From Clostridia bacterium (GTDB taxonomy: Bacteria; Bacillota_A; Clostridia; TANB77; CAG-508): a DNA stretch of 64,000 bases. Shown here one piece after another: positions 55,540 to 63,505 of the stretch. The notes below the pieces were generated by a model. That model searched no databases, had not been told where the DNA came from, and was given only the letters and a program-made list of their open reading frames with translations. The translations under genes were made by a program, and so were the position numbers. Location of the stretch: assembly GCA_017475185.1 (NCBI GenBank), contig JAFVGB010000010.1, positions 1 through 64,000 of the forward strand. The letters run 5' to 3'. Numbering within the stretch: the first letter of the stretch is position 1; each line of letters starts with the position of its first letter.

Positions 55540-55603
55540 ATGGTATAATTTAATATAAAATTATAAAAAATTAAAAAAAATATAAAAAATTTTAAAAAAG
55601 TTA

Positions 55604-55632
55604 TTGACAATTAATTTAAAATTTAGTATACT
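55604..55632 (+). promoter_or_regulatory. tRNA cluster promoter
   Basis: Consensus TTGACA (55604-55609), 17-base spacer, TATACT (55627-55632), 18 bases before tRNA-Val. Confidence 0.9.
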
Positions 55633-55650
55633 AAACAAGTCGAAGGAAAT

Positions 55651-55726
55651 GGGCGCATAGCTCAGCTGGGAGAGCATCTGCCTTACAAGCAGGAGGTCAT
55701 AGGTTCGAGCCCTATTGCGCCCACCA
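55651..55726 (+). tRNA. tRNA-Val (UAC)
   Basis: 76 bases with GGGCGCA/TGCGCCC acceptor stem, anticodon loop CTTACAA (TAC, Val), T arm AGGTTCGAGCCCT and encoded CCA. First of a three-tRNA cluster. Confidence 0.96.
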
Positions 55727-55772
55727 TTTTCTTATAAAAGAAATTTAGGAAAACTAAATTTTTTTTATTTAC

Positions 55773-55849
55773 GGCCTGGTAGTTCAGTTGGTTAGAACGC
55801 TAGCCTGTCACGCTAGAGGTCGACGGTTCGAGCCCGTTCCAGGTCGCCA
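55773..55849 (+). tRNA. tRNA-Asp (GUC)
   Basis: 77 bases with GGCCTGG/CCAGGTC acceptor stem (one G-T), anticodon stem CTAGC/GCTAG with loop CTGTCAC (GTC, Asp), encoded CCA. Confidence 0.96.
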
Positions 55850-55878
55850 TTTTTTTATTTATAGAAAAATTAATAAAA

Positions 55879-55954
55879 GGCTCGATAGCTCAGTTGGTAG
55901 AGCAGGGGACTGAAAATCCCCGTGTCAGTGGTTCGATTCCACTTCGAGCCACCA
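55879..55954 (+). tRNA. tRNA-Phe (GAA)
   Basis: 76 bases with GGCTCGA/TCGAGCC acceptor stem, anticodon stem GGGGA/TCCCC with loop CTGAAAA (GAA, Phe), encoded CCA. Confidence 0.96.
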
Positions 55955-55955
55955 T

Positions 55956-55989
55956 AAAAAGTAGTATTTGAAAGAATACTACTTTTTTT
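55956..55989 (+). terminator. Terminator after the tRNA cluster
   Basis: GTAGTATT / AATACTAC stem followed by T7. Confidence 0.92.
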
Positions 55990-56187
55990 ATTTAGAAAAA
56001 CTTAGAATAGATCATATAAATTTAATCCATAATTCTTACATTAAAGTTTTCAAATAAGACATTACAAATTATAATGATTTCATAAAAAATTATAATATTG
56101 ACTAATACAATAAAATATTTTAAAATAAAATAGAATAATTTGTTATTAAAAATACAAATAGTATATAGTAAAGTGAAAGGGGCTAAA

Positions 56188-57285
56188 ATGAAGAAAAAGA
56201 TATATTTTATAATATCAGCTGTGTTACAAATAGTAATTTCAATCTATTTAATACTAAATGCTAATAATATAATAAATTCGCAAATTGAATCTGTAAAACA
56301 AGTATATTCAAATTATTCTGAACAGTATCAACAATCAATGATTTCTACTTTACAAAATGGCGGAAATATAATATTGATAGTACAATCTATTATCATATTA
56401 ATATTAAATGCAATAACTATAAAAATAGCAATAAACAATAAAATTTCAAGAAAAAAAGGAATGCTAATAACATTTTCTGCAATATGTTTTTTTATGTCTA
56501 ATAGTATTTTTCTATCAATACTAAATATTGCTAATTTTATTGTATCAATATGTATGCAAAGAAAAAATCCAGAGGATTATCCAATAAAAGAGAAAAAAGA
56601 AATACCTAAAGTAGAGTATAGTAAATCTACTTTAAAAGAAAAAATCTGGGGAGTAGTACTTGTTGCAGTATATTGTTCACAGTTTATATTAGACAAGTTA
56701 ATACCTGAAAATGCAAATAAATATGTGTATTTAGGAGTTATTATAGGTTATTATTTATGTACATTTATAGTGTCTATAATTGTTTTCAGAAAAAGATTAA
56801 TGAATGATATAAAGTTATTTAAAAATAATGCAAAACCATATATTTTATATGTATTACCTAGATTAGGAATTGCGTATTTATTAATGATAGTAAGTAATAT
56901 AATTTGTTTAAGAATTACAAAACAGACAACATCTGTTAATCAATCGGCTATAAATTCTTTACCATTATGGTTTTCTATTCCATTAGCTGTTATATGGGCA
57001 CCAATAGTAGAAGAATGCATTTATAGAGGAGTAATAAGAAGATTTATAAAAAACAATATTGCTTTTATAGTTTGCTCAGCAATTATATTTGGACTAATAC
57101 ATACAGTAAACGAAGTTAATTTATTAAACACATTAGTTATGGCCATTCCATACGGAGTATTAGGTGGGGCATTTGCTTATATATATGCAAAAACTGAAAA
57201 TATAACTAATAATATATTATGTCATTTTTTACAAAATGTATTAGCAATGGGGTTATCTGTATTGTTAACTAATATGATAGTATAA
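56188..57285 (+). CDS. CPBP-family intramembrane protease
   Basis: CPBP (Rce1/Abi-type) proteases cut within the membrane; some process or give immunity to peptides. The 365-residue product has about eight hydrophobic segments and the family motifs EECIYRGVIRRF (catalytic Glu pair and Arg), FGLIHTVNE (His) and NNILCHFLQN (second His) in the C-terminal half. I use the ATG at 56188, right after AAAGGGG. It is convergent with the GHKL kinase gene across a shared terminator; a role in processing the small peptide nearby is only a guess. Confidence 0.9.
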   Translation: MKKKIYFIISAVLQIVISIYLILNANNIINSQIESVKQVYSNYSEQYQQSMISTLQNGGNIILIVQSIIILILNAITIKIAINNKISRKKGMLITFSAICFFMSNSIFLSILNIANFIVSICMQRKNPEDYPIKEKKEIPKVEYSKSTLKEKIWGVVLVAVYCSQFILDKLIPENANKYVYLGVIIGYYLCTFIVSIIVFRKRLMNDIKLFKNNAKPYILYVLPRLGIAYLLMIVSNIICLRITKQTTSVNQSAINSLPLWFSIPLAVIWAPIVEECIYRGVIRRFIKNNIAFIVCSAIIFGLIHTVNEVNLLNTLVMAIPYGVLGGAFAYIYAKTENITNNILCHFLQNVLAMGLSVLLTNMIV

Positions 57286-57297
57286 TATGCAAATAAA

Positions 57298-57325
57298 AAA
57301 CGGTGAACATTTTTGTTCACCGTTT
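57298..57325. terminator. Bidirectional terminator
   Basis: AAACGGTGAACA / TGTTCACCGTTT perfect stem between the CPBP gene and the convergent kinase gene. Confidence 0.92.
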
Positions 57326-57327
57326 AA

Positions 57328-58812
57328 TTATTTTAAAATGATATTTCTATTTGATTTATTCATCTCATTAATTTTTTCTTTTCTGTTAGAAACAATTATA
57401 TATTCATTTTTATTATCAAATCTAATTTCTAAAGATTTTGTATAATTATTATTTGTAATTTCATTAATAATAAAACTTGCATTGCATGAGTGGAGAGTTT
57501 CAAATGTTGTAATAAATCCGATACCTGTACCACCATCATTTAAATGGGTGGAAGATGGCTGAATTCCAAGATTTAATAAAGTTTCAATTTCAAATTCGAT
57601 ACCACTATCAAAAATAGATAACTCATATGCTTCATCTTTAATTCCTAAAACAATCATAATGCTTTTGAAATTGTTTGAACTATAATTTATTGCGATTATA
57701 GCATTTCTGATTAAATCACCAAGTAGAGTTTCTAATTGACTTTTAGATATAAAATTTTCTATTATATAATTTATGTCACATTCTAGTTTAAATATGAATT
57801 CTATATTGTTTTTTACACATTCAGATTGCATGTATAATAGCATGTCATCAATTTCTACAATATTTGTTTTTGTTAGATTAGGTATTGTATATGTTTTAAT
57901 ATCATATTCAGCAGATAAATTGTTTATTCTATTCAGAATATTTGAATATTCTTCTGCAAATTCGGCATTTGATATTAATTGATTTTGATTTCTTAAATCA
58001 TCTAATTTTTTATTCAATGCCGCTTGTCTATGATAAAATTCATGATTGGATTTTACTAATTTTTGCTTTTCTTCTAGTGCTGTGGCAAGTTTTTGTTTGG
58101 TTTCTGATAGTTCTTGTTCATAGTCTTTTAGTGCTTTTGTTTGTAGTTTTTGTTTATGGTAAATGTTAAATGACCTTTGTAGCAAAGGAATAACGATTAA
58201 TACGAATAAAAATAAACCAGTAAAAAGATATGGTAATGTTATATTATTATAATTTCCAATATAAAAATAAAGAAAAATTAATATTATACTTAAAATAAGT
58301 ATAAATATATCAATATAATCATTTTGAGATTTGTTACTTATAAATTGAAAACCATCTTTTAATCTTTTCATACGGAATAACATATGAATAAGAAAAAATT
58401 CTAATGCTGCTATAATAATAGAACAGATAGGACTGTCATAATATAGGACATTAAGTAGTGTTATTGTAGTAAATACGATAAAAGCAGAAATAGTAAATCC
58501 TATATAAGAGATAGCAGATGAGATTATCACAGCTGACAAGGAATTTAAATTCTTGTTTTTAGTAAATAATTTAAGTATAAAGGAGTATATAAAACAAAGA
58601 ATTATTGATATTAATATATTTGATGTATATAGTTTGAAAAATGTAGCACTAAAAGCTAATACTATAGCTATAATTATTAAAAGTATCTGTTGGGTTCTCT
58701 TAATATTTGAGTATTTGAAAATTTTGAAATATACATAGCAAAGACATAGGTTTATTTGTATAAATTTTATTAACACATTTAAAGAGTTTTCTGTTAATAA
58801 ATTATTTATCAT
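57328..58812 (-). CDS. GHKL-domain sensor histidine kinase (AgrC-like architecture)
   Basis: The 494-residue product has about six membrane helices (residues 1-215), a coiled-coil linker (about 220-275) and a C-terminal GHKL ATPase domain (about 350-470) with a clear TGIGFITTFETL G-box. This is the layout of peptide-pheromone receptors such as AgrC. The presumed phospho-acceptor region reads NHEFYHRQAAL, not the HDxxN of AgrC, so the histidine is unsure. It is downstream of a tiny peptide gene and a Spo0A-like regulator on the same strand. The start has AAGGAGG. No agrB or agrD homologue is present. Confidence 0.85.
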   Translation of the reverse strand: MINNLLTENSLNVLIKFIQINLCLCYVYFKIFKYSNIKRTQQILLIIIAIVLAFSATFFKLYTSNILISIILCFIYSFILKLFTKNKNLNSLSAVIISSAISYIGFTISAFIVFTTITLLNVLYYDSPICSIIIAALEFFLIHMLFRMKRLKDGFQFISNKSQNDYIDIFILILSIILIFLYFYIGNYNNITLPYLFTGLFLFVLIVIPLLQRSFNIYHKQKLQTKALKDYEQELSETKQKLATALEEKQKLVKSNHEFYHRQAALNKKLDDLRNQNQLISNAEFAEEYSNILNRINNLSAEYDIKTYTIPNLTKTNIVEIDDMLLYMQSECVKNNIEFIFKLECDINYIIENFISKSQLETLLGDLIRNAIIAINYSSNNFKSIMIVLGIKDEAYELSIFDSGIEFEIETLLNLGIQPSSTHLNDGGTGIGFITTFETLHSCNASFIINEITNNNYTKSLEIRFDNKNEYIIVSNRKEKINEMNKSNRNIILK

Positions 58813-58844
58813 ATATAGTACCTCCTTATATAAATTTTGAATAC

Positions 58845-58873
58845 ATTATACAATAAAAAAAACAAGTAATCAA
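58845..58873 (-). promoter_or_regulatory. Kinase gene promoter, -35 inside a terminator stem
   Basis: On the minus strand, TTGATT (58873-58868), 17-base spacer, TATAAT (58850-58845). The -35 box lies in the downstream arm of the terminator of the peptide gene. Confidence 0.7.
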
Positions 58874-58914
58874 ACGTGTTTGCCCATGTAAGGACTTAAT
58901 TGTTTGATTACTTG
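58855..58914 (-). terminator. Terminator of the small peptide gene
   Basis: Read on the minus strand, CAAGTAATCAAAC (58914-58902) pairs perfectly with GTTTGATTACTTG (58875-58863) and is followed by T8. It closes a short transcript carrying only the 15-residue peptide. Confidence 0.9.
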
Positions 58915-58937
58915 CTTTTTAGATATGAGGTGTTAAA

Positions 58938-58985
58938 TTAACGACCCATTGCTCTAGCGAGTGCTTCAAGAATAGCTTCCCACAT
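58938..58985 (-). CDS. 15-residue amphipathic peptide, candidate signal
   Basis: A 16-codon ORF encodes MWEAILEALARAMGR. Start ATG is complementary to 58983-58985, eight bases after GAGGAG; a strong terminator follows the stop. On a helical wheel Trp2, Ile5, Leu6, Leu9 and Met13 form one face and Glu3, Glu7, Arg11 and Arg15 the other. The codons are G/C-richer than the surroundings. It lies between a Spo0A-type regulator and a membrane GHKL kinase, so I infer a peptide signal or a small membrane-active peptide. There is no leader or cyclisation motif like AgrD. Small size means chance cannot be excluded. Confidence 0.6.
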   Translation of the reverse strand: MWEAILEALARAMGR

Positions 58986-59031
58986 ACATTTCACTCCTCA
59001 TAATTTATTAGCACGTTTAGTGCTTAAATTG

Positions 59032-59053
59032 AGGATAGCATCGAGAGGCCTCT
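59032..59053 (-). promoter_or_regulatory. Candidate regulated promoter for the peptide gene
   Basis: On the minus strand an extended -10 (TG-C-TATCCT; hexamer at 59037-59032) is preceded by the perfect palindrome AGAGGCCTCT (59044-59053). No -35 box is apparent, so activator-dependent transcription is possible. Confidence 0.4.
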
Positions 59054-59138
59054 ATTTAGCTGATATCAAGGGATACAAAAAATATAGAAAAAATACAAAA
59101 AGATAACAAAATATAATAAAAAATGACAAAAACACAAA

Positions 59139-59185
59139 AAAATAAAGCTAAAAATTGAAAATATATCAATTTTTAGCTTTATTTT
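59139..59185 (-). terminator. Terminator of the Spo0A-like regulator gene
   Basis: AAAATAAAGCTAAAAATTGA pairs perfectly with its complement (59139-59158 with 59166-59185), with T-rich flanks on the minus strand. Confidence 0.9.
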
Positions 59186-59205
59186 CGAATACAAGATATA
59201 AACAA

Positions 59206-60006
59206 TTATTTTAAAATTCTTTTTATCTTATCAGAATAATAATAGATAAACTCAGTAGGAGTTGGAATACCTGTTTCATAATTAATTTTAGCTGTATAAT
59301 ATGTTTCTAAGTCTTCTAAACTTGAAACTCTCCAAGCATGTAGAATAGCATTTTGCATATCTCTACTTATTGTGCTACCAGAGCGTTTATATTTCGTTGT
59401 TAAAAACTGAACAGCACTAATTTTTTCTCCGTTATTACCATTAGTAATTAGGTAATAAATTGCATCGTGCAAATACTTTCTACCTTGAAGATGTAGACCT
59501 ATGCCTATTAAATTTAATTCATCATTTATTAAACTTGAAATCTTTTCTTCATTTTCTTTAGAATCTTCAATTGTGATATTTCCAGTGAAAGATTTATCCT
59601 CACTATATCCACTAAGTAAAACTATTGTATTGATAAGGTGTTCAATACTGTAATTTTGTTGTCTTTTGTAAGAGATAAGATCTACGCCTTTATCACGCAA
59701 ATAGTCATAAACTGTATTTGAAGAAACAACAGTATTTACAATGATTTTAGGTTTCTTAGAAAATTTTATTTTTTGTAATTCTTCAATTAGATTAAAAGAA
59801 TTAGCGTTGCCAGAACCATTATGCAACTCAATATCTAATATTATTACATCTGGCATATGTTTCTTTATTAATTCTAATCCCTCTATGTCAGAATCAGTAG
59901 TGGCTATTAACTTTACATCATTTCTTGTTTTTATATATCTTTCAAATTTAAGACATTCTGCTTTGTCATCTTCAATTAATAATACATTTAATATTTTATT
60001 ACTCAT
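59206..60006 (-). CDS. Response regulator with Spo0A-type DNA-binding domain
   Basis: The 266-residue product has an N-terminal receiver domain (about 5-125; LLIEDDKAE acidic pair and phospho-acceptor Asp in DVIILDIELHNG) and a C-terminal domain like that of Spo0A (about 165-262): GIGLHLQGRKYLHDAIYYL, SGSTISRDMQNAILHAW as the recognition-helix region, and PTPTEFIYYYSDKIKR at the end. The linker and receiver differ from true Spo0A, so it is probably a paralogue acting in a separate circuit. I start at the ATG at 60006, nine bases after AAAGGG. Two TTGTCAA repeats lie upstream. Confidence 0.87.
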   Translation of the reverse strand: MSNKILNVLLIEDDKAECLKFERYIKTRNDVKLIATTDSDIEGLELIKKHMPDVIILDIELHNGSGNANSFNLIEELQKIKFSKKPKIIVNTVVSSNTVYDYLRDKGVDLISYKRQQNYSIEHLINTIVLLSGYSEDKSFTGNITIEDSKENEEKISSLINDELNLIGIGLHLQGRKYLHDAIYYLITNGNNGEKISAVQFLTTKYKRSGSTISRDMQNAILHAWRVSSLEDLETYYTAKINYETGIPTPTEFIYYYSDKIKRILK

Positions 60007-60083
60007 GGTAATCATCCCTTTCAAAATTTTCTGAATTCATAATAGCATATTCAAAATGAAAATTCTACAAAATAATTGCATTT

Positions 60084-60103
60084 ATTGTCAAAAATTGTCA
60101 ATA
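60084..60103. promoter_or_regulatory. Tandem 0A-box-like repeats
   Basis: Two adjacent 10-mers, ATTGTCAAAA and ATTGTCAATA, are spaced one helical turn apart between the divergent Spo0A-like and XRE genes. They resemble the 0A box (TTTGTCRAA). They lie about 50-70 bases upstream of the likely start from a TATTAT -10 (60044-60039, minus), a position fit for activation. Confidence 0.55.
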
Positions 60104-60202
60104 GAAAGAATAGTAGAATTAAAATTAATAAGTAGGTTTACTGAAAAATAATGCTCAATGTTGGTTGAATTTTAAACTTATGTCAGAAAGGATGGAGTTA
60201 TT

Positions 60203-60538
60203 ATGAATAAAGATTTAGAGCTAAGAAAACAAATGGGAGAGAGGGTTAGAAAGATTAGAAACGAAATGAAGTTAACAAAAGAGGCTTTAGGCAAGAAATT
60301 AGGAGTAACTGGGCAATTTTTAGGTGTTGTAGAAAGCGGAAAAAGTGATATATCTTATGACAAATTGAAAAAATTATGCGATATAAGTGGATATTCAGCA
60401 GATTATATTCTATTTGGAAGAAATTCAAAAAGCATAGTTGAAGCAAAATCAAAATTAGAACAATATACAGACGATCAAATTATTGAAGCTTGTGATGTTA
60501 TAAAAAGAATTGCAATTTTTATGAAAAAAGATTTATAA
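60203..60538 (+). CDS. XRE-family regulator (SinR-like position)
   Basis: The 111-residue product has an N-terminal helix-turn-helix of the XRE type (about 10-68; KLTKEALGKKLGVTGQFLGVVESGKSD region) and a short helical C-terminus (DDQIIEACDVIKRIAIFM) suited to oligomerisation. In Bacillus the XRE protein SinR represses the tapA-sipW-tasA matrix operon; here an XRE gene sits directly upstream of a TasA/SipW operon, so a similar role is likely, though I see no orthology beyond the domain. Ribosome-binding site AAAGGATGG. Confidence 0.85.
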   Translation: MNKDLELRKQMGERVRKIRNEMKLTKEALGKKLGVTGQFLGVVESGKSDISYDKLKKLCDISGYSADYILFGRNSKSIVEAKSKLEQYTDDQIIEACDVIKRIAIFMKKDL

Positions 60539-60581
60539 ATCCACAAAATTACATTTTATACAATTATTTGATTTAAAGTAT

Positions 60582-60596
60582 TGTTAAATTTTAACA
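60582..60596. promoter_or_regulatory. 15-bp palindrome upstream of the matrix promoter
   Basis: TGTTAAA-T-TTTAACA is a perfect palindrome ending 24 bases before the -35 box. Candidate operator for the XRE or Spo0A-like regulator. Confidence 0.45.
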
Positions 60597-60620
60597 TATT
60601 TTAAAAATTTAAATAATCTA

Positions 60621-60649
60621 TTGACTAAAAAAACAAGTATAGATATAAT
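60621..60649 (+). promoter_or_regulatory. Matrix operon promoter
   Basis: TTGACT (60621-60626), 17-base spacer, TATAAT (60644-60649). It gives a leader of about 145 bases. Confidence 0.8.
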
Positions 60650-60738
60650 AAAAATAGAGAAATGATTTGTGGAATGATACTAAAGATAAAAGCATAAGAA
60701 TGAAGCAGTAAAAATTAAAATAATTTTAAAAAAATAGT

Positions 60739-60773
60739 ATCCTCCAAAATTACAAACTTGGAGGATTTTTATT
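60739..60773 (+). terminator. Leader terminator (possible attenuator) before the matrix operon
   Basis: ATCCTCCAA (60739-60747) pairs perfectly with TTGGAGGAT (60758-60766) and T5 follows, all between promoter and first gene. The CCTCC arm is also complementary to the operon's Shine-Dalgarno GGGAGG (60790-60795). A read-through decision here would gate the whole operon. Confidence 0.7.
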
Positions 60774-60802
60774 TTAAAAAAATAAAGAAGGGAGGTGTTA
60801 GA

Positions 60803-62074
60803 ATGTCCAAAAATAAAGTGTTTGTTTTAGGAGTAGTATTTGCACTAATAATGTGTATTTCTGGAATATACGCATTTACTAATATTACTATCCTTACAGC
60901 AAAAAATGATATCAAAACAGGAGCTGTAAACATTGAGTTAAATGAATATACTTTGAATGAAGGAAAAGAAGTTTTGTATAGTGATAATTCACAAGCTATT
61001 CTACCAGGACAAATTGTTTCTCTTATTCCAAGGATATCTAACTTAGGAGATTCTAGTTATATAAGAATAAAAATAAGTTATGGGGGTACAGATAGTAGTA
61101 AATCTGTATTAACAGAGGATAATTTAAATGGAATGACTGCTGAGTGGGTAAAACGTGGTGATTACTGGTATTATAAAACATCATTAAATTCAGGCGAATC
61201 AGTGGATGTTTTTAAATCAATAACAATACCTAAAAATTTATCTAATTCATATCAAGGTAAAAAATTAGAATTAAATATTACAGCAGAAGCTGTTCAAGCT
61301 AAAAATTTTGAACCAAACTTTAATTCAAATACACCATGGAATAATATTACAGTTGAAAAAAGTTTAGTTGATTCATATCAAATAGATGGAACAAAATTAG
61401 ATAGTAAATCTGAAATAAAATATGCAAATAATGCAAAAAATTACATTACTGTTCCAGATAGTTTCTTAGACAATTTAAAATATATTGTACCTGGAGATTC
61501 AGTTACTCAAGAAATAAATATAAAAAATACTTCATCAAAAGAGGCTGAATATCTTGTTTCTACTGATAAAGATGAATCAGTTTCTGGAAAAAGCGAAGAA
61601 TTGTTAAAGAAAATCAATTTAAAAATTTCTGCAGATGATAAGGTTTTATATGATGGAGCTCTATATAAGTTGACAAACTGTTCTTTAGGAAAATACAATG
61701 CAGGACAATCAGGTAGATTGAATTTTACTGTAACTGTTCCTAACGATTTAGGAAATGAATATGCTGCATTAAGTACAGCTGTAAATTGGAAATTCTCTGT
61801 AAAACAACAAGAAGATGAACCAGAGCCTGAACCTGAACCAGAGCCAGAGCCAGAACCAATACCTGAACCAGAACCAGAACCAGAACCTGAACCAGAGCCT
61901 GAACCAGAGCCAACACCGGTACCAACACCAAAGCCAGAGCCAGAAAAAACTAGTCCACAAACAGGAGATGTAAAATTTGAAATAGCAATAATTACATTCT
62001 TTGTTTCAGCAATTGGTTTAATAATAGTTTTGTTTGTAGAAAAAAGATTAAATAAAAACGAAAGAAATGATTAG
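60803..62074 (+). CDS. TasA-like exported protein with SPQTG sorting signal
   Basis: The 423-residue product begins with a signal peptide of the type cut by SipW-like peptidases (hydrophobic core, then [22 protein letters not shown], as in TasA/CalY precursors). Two beta-rich regions follow (about 40-190 and 200-345), then a Pro-Glu repeat linker of about 45 residues, an SPQTGD motif, a hydrophobic helix and a basic end. SPxTG is a sortase signal known in clostridia. I infer a wall-attached matrix component that may anchor the fibre formed by the next product. The ATG at 60803 follows GGGAGGTG. Confidence 0.85.
   Translation: MSKNKVFVLGVVFALIMCISGIYAFTNITILTAKNDIKTGAVNIELNEYTLNEGKEVLYSDNSQAILPGQIVSLIPRISNLGDSSYIRIKISYGGTDSSKSVLTEDNLNGMTAEWVKRGDYWYYKTSLNSGESVDVFKSITIPKNLSNSYQGKKLELNITAEAVQAKNFEPNFNSNTPWNNITVEKSLVDSYQIDGTKLDSKSEIKYANNAKNYITVPDSFLDNLKYIVPGDSVTQEINIKNTSSKEAEYLVSTDKDESVSGKSEELLKKINLKISADDKVLYDGALYKLTNCSLGKYNAGQSGRLNFTVTVPNDLGNEYAALSTAVNWKFSVKQQEDEPEPEPEPEPEPEPIPEPEPEPEPEPEPEPEPTPVPTPKPEPEKTSPQTGDVKFEIAIITFFVSAIGLIIVLFVEKRLNKNERND
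61820..61955 (+). repeat. Proline-glutamate repeat tract
   Basis: Tandem GAACCA/GAGCCT-type hexamers encode about 20 Glu-Pro units, interrupted by Ile-Pro and Thr-Pro-Val-Pro-Thr-Pro-Lys. Such tracts span the wall and can change length by slippage. The complementary strand's long open frames here are an artefact of the repeat. Confidence 0.9.
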
Positions 62075-62086
62075 GGGGAAAAAATA

Positions 62087-62833
62087 ATGAGTAAAAAAAG
62101 ATTAATTGTAACAGCTATAATATTAGCTGCGGTATTAATAATAGGTGGAATTTTAGCATATTTCACTGATGTTCAAACTAAAACAAACTCATTCACAATG
62201 GGAAATGTTTCAATAATTGTTGATGAAGGTGGCTTCCCAGATGATGGAGTACCTGATGTACTTCCAGGAATGGAATTTGTAAAAGCACCAAAAGTTATAA
62301 ATAATGGAACAACATCTGTATATGCGTTTGTTGAAGTAACAATTCCATATGATACAGTTAAAGTTGGGACAGCTGCAACAGCTAGTGAACAACAATTATT
62401 TGAATTATTACATATAACAGATGCTACAGCTGGAACAACAGCAGTTGGAACAAATTCAGGATGGGTATGCGTAAATGTACCAGGATCTACTCAAATTTCA
62501 GAAGGAGTATATGCAGTAAAAAAAGCTGAATCAGAAACAGATACAACAAGAGGAACATATACATATGTATATGCTTATGTAGGAGATGGAACTACTCTTC
62601 AACCATTAGAAGGTAAACCAAGTGACTCTCCACTTACTGGAGGAGAAACAACTACATTATTTGACAAAGTTAGATTTATAAATGTGACAGAAACAGATCC
62701 AGATAATTCAAGTGTTCAAGGTAAAACATTTGATGTAGTAGTTAGCGGATACGGAATTCAAACAACTGATTTAGGATTATCTAATGCAGATAGCACAAAT
62801 CCTGCAAAAGTTTGGCCATTAGTTAAAAAATAA
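62087..62833 (+). CDS. TasA/camelysin-family fibre protein
   Basis: The 248-residue product has the family's N-terminal signal (RLIVTAIILAAVLIIGGILAYF, then TDVQTKTNSFTMGNVSI), followed by a jelly-roll-like beta domain with PGMEFVKAPKVINNGTTSVYAFVEV, and ends without an anchor. TasA-type proteins polymerise into extracellular fibres in biofilms after SipW cleavage. It lies 12 bases after the upstream TasA-like gene and 36 bases before the signal peptidase gene. Residue-level orthology to TasA of Bacillus is not claimed. Confidence 0.87.
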   Translation: MSKKRLIVTAIILAAVLIIGGILAYFTDVQTKTNSFTMGNVSIIVDEGGFPDDGVPDVLPGMEFVKAPKVINNGTTSVYAFVEVTIPYDTVKVGTAATASEQQLFELLHITDATAGTTAVGTNSGWVCVNVPGSTQISEGVYAVKKAESETDTTRGTYTYVYAYVGDGTTLQPLEGKPSDSPLTGGETTTLFDKVRFINVTETDPDNSSVQGKTFDVVVSGYGIQTTDLGLSNADSTNPAKVWPLVKK

Positions 62834-62869
62834 TATATGATTTTTATAGTGAAAGATTAGGATGGATAT

Positions 62870-63385
62870 ATGGAAACTTTTATAAAAATTACAAAAATAG
62901 TGTTAAATACAATAACAACTGTTATAATCATATTAGGAATTCTGTTTATAGCGTTGTATGTCATTGGAATTCAACCGTATGTTGTTGAATCAGGTTCAAT
63001 GGAACCAACAATAAAAACAGGAAGTGTTTGCTTTATAAATAAAAGGGCAAATTATGATGAAATGAAAGTTGGGGATATTATAGCCTTTAGACTAGAAACT
63101 GGTGCTTATGCAACACATAGAATTAACTCTATTACTAAAGATGGATTTGAAACAAAAGGTGATGCAAACAAGCCTGTTGATAGTACTCTAACAACTAAAG
63201 ATAATTTCATAGGGAAAAATATTATTTCCATTCCAAAGGCAGGGTTCTTTATTAAAATTTTGCAAACTCCAAGAGGAAAAATATTATTAAGTACTATAAT
63301 AATTATTCTATTTTTAGCGGCTATTTTAATTGGAGAACCATCAAAAAAATCTAAAGAGAAAAAACAAGCTAAGTCAAAACATTAA
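62870..63385 (+). CDS. sipW: SipW-type signal peptidase I
   Basis: The 171-residue product has an N-terminal membrane helix (about 10-32), the catalytic Ser43 in ESGSMEPTI, and a His in the ATHRIN motif where bacterial-type enzymes have Lys, marking the ER/archaeal-like S26B group that includes SipW. A GDANKPVD motif supplies the Asp. A second membrane helix lies near the C-terminus, and the tail is Lys-rich. Position after two TasA-like genes supports its role in processing them. Confidence 0.9.
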   Translation: METFIKITKIVLNTITTVIIILGILFIALYVIGIQPYVVESGSMEPTIKTGSVCFINKRANYDEMKVGDIIAFRLETGAYATHRINSITKDGFETKGDANKPVDSTLTTKDNFIGKNIISIPKAGFFIKILQTPRGKILLSTIIIILFLAAILIGEPSKKSKEKKQAKSKH

Positions 63386-63387
63386 AA

Positions 63388-63423
63388 AAAGAAGAGTATA
63401 ACAATATGTTATACTCTTCTTTA
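63388..63423 (+). terminator. Terminator of the matrix operon
   Basis: AAAGAAGAGTATAAC / GTTATACTCTTCTTT perfect stem with an AATAT loop (63388-63402 with 63408-63422). Confidence 0.92.
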
Positions 63424-63505
63424 TATAACGTAAAATACATTTTACAAAAATAATGAAATAATATATAATTTGATTATAAAATGATTTATAAAAGGAGGAT
63501 TATAA

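Noticed and set aside
57328..58985. Classical agr quorum-sensing locus
   Set aside because: The kinase shape fits, but there is no agrB-type processing protein, and the 15-residue peptide has no AgrD leader or thiolactone cysteine.
60656..60802. Cyclic di-GMP riboswitch in the matrix operon leader
   Set aside because: No match to the class I or class II conserved segments; only a terminator hairpin is clear.
61740..61960. Open frames on the minus strand across the Pro-Glu repeat
   Set aside because: They exist only because the hexamer repeat lacks stops in several frames; products are Leu/Val or Trp/Phe homopolymer-like.
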